Shown: positions 6,242 through 8,331 of the stretch, one piece after another
Numbering within the stretch: position 1 is the stretch's first letter
Layout of the letters: each line of letters starts with the position of its first letter
Source of the DNA: Kiritimatiellia bacterium
GTDB lineage: Bacteria > Verrucomicrobiota > Kiritimatiellia > RFP12 > UBA1067
Length of the DNA: 8,331 nucleotides
Direction of reading: 5' to 3'
NCBI GenBank assembly: GCA_016302985.1
Contig: JAEDMN010000147.1
Coordinates: forward strand, 1 to 8,331
Made by a program: the position numbers and the translations under genes
Notes under the pieces: model-generated
What the model was told of the DNA's origin: nothing
What the model saw: the letters and a program-made list of their open reading frames with translations, nothing else
Databases searched by the model: none

Positions 6242-7045
6242 ATGAGGCGTTTCGAAGGCAAGGTGGTGCTCGTCACGGGCGGAAACCGGAACACGGGCAT
6301 CGAGATCACGGACCTCTTCATCCGCGAGGGGGCGACGGTGTTCATGTGCGGGTCGACGCCGGAGTCGACGGCGCGCGGCGAGAAGATCCTGCGCGACCGG
6401 AACATCGGCGACTTCACGGCGATCACGTGCGACATCGGCGACCTCGCGCAGGTGACGGCGATGTTCGACGTCATCGAGAAGAAGGCGGGCCGGCTGGACA
6501 TCCTCGTGAACAACGCGGCGCACCAGGGCATCGGCCAGGGCGGTCCGCTCGAGATGGACCCCGCGAAGATGATGGAGGTGCTGCGCGTCAACCTCGTCGG
6601 CGGTTTCCAGGTGACGCAGATGGCGTGCAACCGCTTTTTCATGAAGCAGGCGCCGAACCCCGCGACGAACCAGCGCGGCGTGGTCGTGACCCTCGGGTCC
6701 AACACCTCGCTGCGTGCGATCCGCAACCGCACGAGCTACGTGACGTCGAAGGGCGGCATCGACGCGATGGTGCGTTCGCTCGCGCTGGACCTGGGGCCGC
6801 TCGGCATCCGCGTGAACGAGGTCGCGCCGGGCTACATCTACACCGAGCGCTGGGACGTGCTGGACGAGAAGATCAAGGCGCGCCGCCGCCTGAACTGCCC
6901 GCTGCGCAAGGAGGCGACGGGCGGCGACATCGCGGACGCCGTGGCGTTCCTGGCCTCGGACGCGGCGCGCAACATCGGCGGCGAGCGCCTCGTGGTCGAC
7001 GCCGGCTGCTCGGCTCAGCACATGCCGGAAGACGTGGACTTCTAA
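6242..7045 (+). CDS. Short-chain dehydrogenase/reductase (SDR), substrate unknown
   Basis: A 267-residue classical-length SDR, an NAD(P)-dependent oxidoreductase of the Rossmann fold. The catalytic set is complete: Ser153, Tyr166 and Lys170 in Tyr-Val-Thr-Ser-Lys, and the helix-4 asparagine Asn117. Asn90-Asn-Ala-Ala93 and Cys63-Asp64 bind or flank the cofactor, and the C-terminal Gly-Gly-Glu-Arg-Leu-Val-Val-Asp-Ala-Gly is typical. The N-terminal cofactor loop is Thr12-Gly-Gly-Asn-Arg-Asn17-Thr-Gly19, in which the usual middle glycine of TGxxxGxG is Asn17. This is an unusual variant that may affect cofactor fit. The substrate could be a sugar, an alcohol or a 3-oxoacyl compound; nothing visible settles it. 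ATG 6242 is chosen for the Shine-Dalgarno site and because the fold starts immediately after; GTG 6227 would add five residues. It lies 54 bases after truA and converges on the next gene with a six-base gap. Confidence 0.92.
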   Translation: MRRFEGKVVLVTGGNRNTGIEITDLFIREGATVFMCGSTPESTARGEKILRDRNIGDFTAITCDIGDLAQVTAMFDVIEKKAGRLDILVNNAAHQGIGQGGPLEMDPAKMMEVLRVNLVGGFQVTQMACNRFFMKQAPNPATNQRGVVVTLGSNTSLRAIRNRTSYVTSKGGIDAMVRSLALDLGPLGIRVNEVAPGYIYTERWDVLDEKIKARRRLNCPLRKEATGGDIADAVAFLASDAARNIGGERLVVDAGCSAQHMPEDVDF

Positions 7046-7046
7046 A

Positions 7047-7061
7047 CCGCCCTACCGGCGG
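7047..7061. terminator. Short hairpin at the convergent gene ends
   Basis: CCGCC (7047-7051) and GGCGG (7057-7061) form a 5-bp stem with a CTACC loop just after the dehydrogenase stop, overlapping the end of the - strand gene. There is no T-tract on either side. It could weakly mark the convergent ends, but it is not a convincing intrinsic terminator. Confidence 0.2.
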
Positions 7062-7849
7062 CCGCGACCACCTTGGCCGCCGGGACCGCGGCCCCAGCCA
7101 CCCCAGGTGTCGGTGGCCTGGTAGACGGCCTTGACGGTGTCGACGAGCTCCTTGGCGTTCTCGCCCTTGACGCCGAACGTGCGCGCCGTCTGGTTGAGCA
7201 GCACCTCGCGCTCGGTCTGCGCGAGCTGGCGCATCTTGCCGCGGTTCTCGTGCATCTCCTTCCACAGCGCGTCGCGCTGCTCGTCGGTGACGCCCTCGTT
7301 CCGGAGGTCCATCAGGTCCTGGATCTCCTCGTTCCGGGCGATGAGGTTCTGGTATTGCTCGTGGACTTCGCGCTGCTTCGGATTGAGCCGGTTGATGTCG
7401 ACGGACGCGAGGATGTCCAGCTTGCCCTGCGCGCGTTCGAGGCTGCGGGCGCGGCGCTGTGCCCAGCCATTCGTCATCGCGGCGTACTGCTCGGGGTTGT
7501 TCCTGCGCATTTCCTCGAAGTGCGCGCGCATCTCGGCTGCACTGCGGGGCCAGCCGCCGGGGCCACGCCGGGGGTCCTCTTGCCGCGGCTGTTCCTCGAC
7601 CTTCTGCTCTTCCAGCTGTTCCGGGGATCCCTTTTCGGCGAGCTGGCGCTCGAGTTCCCTGACGCGGTCGCGCAGCCGGCGCACGGCGTCGTCGTCCTGC
7701 TGGGGCTTCACCTTCTTCGCAGGGCGCTGCGCCTTCGCCTCGGGCGCGGCCGGCGCGGCCGCGGGGCTGGAGGGGCGGGCGAGGTAGCCGAGGACCGCGC
7801 CGCAGAGCAGCGCCGGGATGGCCACGGCGAGGGTGTGCTTGAAGTTCAT
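7052..7849 (-). CDS. Membrane-anchored coiled-coil protein of unknown function
   Basis: I do not recognise a named family. The 265-residue protein begins with a short basic end and one hydrophobic segment at about 5-23, likely an uncleaved signal anchor, placing the rest in the periplasm. An Ala/Pro-rich linker (26-45) follows, then a heptad-like coiled coil around 55-85 (hydrophobic positions Leu59, Val63, Leu66, Leu70), a Gln/Glu/Pro/Gly stretch to 100, and a long charged helical region from 103 to about 245 rich in Glu, Arg and Gln. The last 16 residues are Gly/Arg/Trp-rich. The helical, Gln/Arg/Glu-rich periplasmic design recalls Spy/CpxP-like stress or metal-resistance proteins only loosely. 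ATG at 7849 is chosen because a hydrophobic anchor begins there and a TATAAT lies six bases upstream; the frame stays open to 8083 but that extension is not protein-like. Confidence 0.82.
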   Translation of the reverse strand: MNFKHTLAVAIPALLCGAVLGYLARPSSPAAAPAAPEAKAQRPAKKVKPQQDDDAVRRLRDRVRELERQLAEKGSPEQLEEQKVEEQPRQEDPRRGPGGWPRSAAEMRAHFEEMRRNNPEQYAAMTNGWAQRRARSLERAQGKLDILASVDINRLNPKQREVHEQYQNLIARNEEIQDLMDLRNEGVTDEQRDALWKEMHENRGKMRQLAQTEREVLLNQTARTFGVKGENAKELVDTVKAVYQATDTWGGWGRGPGGQGGRGRR

Positions 7850-7855
7850 GAGGAC

Positions 7856-7864
7856 ATTATAGCA
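7856..7864 (-). promoter_or_regulatory. Extended -10 promoter (TGC-TATAAT) of the - strand gene
   Basis: Read on the - strand, TGC then TATAAT (7861 down to 7856) is followed by six bases (GTCCTC) and the ATG at 7849. This is the same geometry as at the four + strand promoters, with no Shine-Dalgarno sequence. Confidence 0.75.
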
Positions 7865-7865
7865 G

Positions 7866-7880
7866 AGTTCGGGCTGAACT
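7866..7880. promoter_or_regulatory. Palindrome beside the - strand promoter, operator candidate
   Basis: AGTTC (7866-7870), GGGCT, GAACT (7876-7880) form a perfect 5-bp inverted repeat. It lies immediately upstream of the extended -10 element of the - strand gene, in the -35 to -10 spacer, where a bound repressor would block polymerase. The arms are short, so chance cannot be excluded. Confidence 0.3.
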
Positions 7881-7902
7881 ATCGTCCAAATTCGCGTGCA
7901 TC

Positions 7903-7920
7903 TTAGTCCGATTAGTCCGA
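7903..7920. repeat. Tandem duplication of TTAGTCCGA
   Basis: Two exact adjacent copies of the 9-mer TTAGTCCGA (7903-7911 and 7912-7920), 54 to 71 bases upstream of the - strand start codon. It could be a paired regulator site for that gene, or a minimal copy of a short intergenic tandem repeat. Confidence 0.6.
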
Positions 7921-8179
7921 AAGGCTTGGCGGTACCGCGCTCCAGCGCACGCGCGCCGAGCCCGTGTGGGGGAGGAAACAGGAGAACGGGATTGGGCCGG
8001 AGAACATGAAATCTCCAGACGAGAGGATGCGCTTCGCGCGGGCGTGGGGTACGGAACGGCCCGGCACGCACATCTGGAATCATCCGTTCGGGTCACGCCG
8101 GATGCAGGGTGTTCGTCACGGGCGCCGGGGACCGGCGCGCCCCCAAGCGTTCGGGGCCGGGTGTCTGTGCTGTACGAGT
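7921..8179. other. Gene-free intergenic stretch with GC hairpin
   Basis: I see no supported gene here. Short frames exist on both strands but have no family motifs, no promoter of the local type and no protein-like composition. The clearest structure is a hairpin at 8122-8138 with arms GCGCCGG and CCGGCGC around a GGA loop. A weaker pair, CATCCG (8081-8086) and CGGATG (8099-8104), flanks a 12-base loop. Neither is followed by a T-tract. Confidence 0.5.
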
Positions 8180-8331
8180 CTCCTGTCCTCCTGAAAAATC
8201 CAGTCCTCCTGTTCTTCGCCCGCGCGCGCCGTTTCCCCGGCTCCTGTCCTCCTGACAAATCCAGTCCTCCCGTTCTTCGCCCGCGCGCGCCCGTTCCCCG
8301 GCTCCTGTCCTCCTGACAAATCCAGTCCTCC
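8180..8331. repeat. 61-bp tandem repeat, at least 2.5 copies, cut by window edge
   Basis: Units begin at 8180, 8241 and 8302 with CTCCTGTCCTCCTGA, a constant period of 61. Units 1 and 2 differ at about four of 61 positions; the 30 visible bases of unit 3 are identical to unit 2. The whole unit is conserved, including what would be spacers, so it is a minisatellite and not a CRISPR array. Because 61 is not a multiple of three, frames shift from unit to unit and coding is unlikely. On the - strand each unit carries two AGGAGGAC-type purine tracts. The number of further copies beyond the window is unknown. Confidence 0.9.

Noticed and set aside
5420..7021. A 533-codon - strand frame opposite truA and the dehydrogenase
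   Set aside because: It covers two confidently identified genes on the other strand and has low-complexity Arg/Ala/His content typical of antisense frames in GC-rich DNA.
8122..8138. GC-rich hairpin as an intrinsic terminator
   Set aside because: The stem is strong, but no T-tract follows on either strand and no gene ends near it.
7857..8319. Small overlapping frames on both strands in the right-hand intergenic region
   Set aside because: They cross the 61-bp repeats and promoter region, lack motifs and lack a start signal of the local type.
8180..8331. CRISPR array
   Set aside because: The full 61-bp unit is conserved, with no unique spacers between repeats, and no cas gene is in the window.

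Overview
The window carries seven confident protein genes: six on the + strand and one convergent gene on the - strand. It is dense, GC-rich bacterial DNA with very short intergenic gaps. There are no rRNA or tRNA genes, insertion sequences, or CRISPR arrays that I can support. The gene content, the high GC and the spacer style suggest a Gram-negative bacterium of the Verrucomicrobiota/Kiritimatiellota/Lentisphaerota type, possibly from a gut or other polysaccharide-rich habitat. The relevant features are a secreted polysaccharide-type esterase, a lactonase-family beta-propeller, TTGAA-rich and TTAGTCCGA-type spacer repeats, and leaderless-looking promoters. That assignment is inference from style, not from a marker gene.

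Layout: 1-738 is an unrecognised lipoprotein of clearly lower GC than the rest. 802-1116 is a single-domain rhodanese. 1117-1316 has no intact gene but holds a protein-like reading frame that may be a gene relic. 1317-3449 is a secreted two-domain protein joining an alpha/beta-hydrolase esterase to an SGNH/GDSL esterase. 3450-3576 holds a second possible C-terminal coding relic. 3577-4302 is an RluA-family pseudouridine synthase. 4332-5444 is a lactonase-family (YbhE-type) beta-propeller, and its stop overlaps the start of truA (5441-6187), a tRNA pseudouridine synthase. 6242-7045 is a short-chain dehydrogenase. It converges with 7052-7849 on the - strand, a membrane-anchored coiled-coil protein. 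7850-8331 is gene-free. It contains the promoter of the - strand gene with a palindrome and a 9-bp tandem duplication, a GC-rich hairpin, and a 61-bp tandem repeat that runs off the window edge.

The most striking feature is regulatory. Five genes (rhodanese, esterase, rluA-like, lactonase-like and the - strand coiled-coil gene) are each preceded by a TATAAT-like hexamer ending exactly 6 nt before the ATG. In four of the five the hexamer is preceded by an extended -10 TGn. This spacing would put transcription start on the A of the start codon, so these genes look leaderless. The two genes without this signature are truA, coupled to the lactonase gene by an ATGA overlap, and the dehydrogenase, which has a Shine-Dalgarno-like GGAAGGG. 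They look like downstream members of one transcription unit (4332-7045). The genes do not form one obvious pathway; two are RNA pseudouridylation enzymes and two or three concern sugars or polysaccharides.
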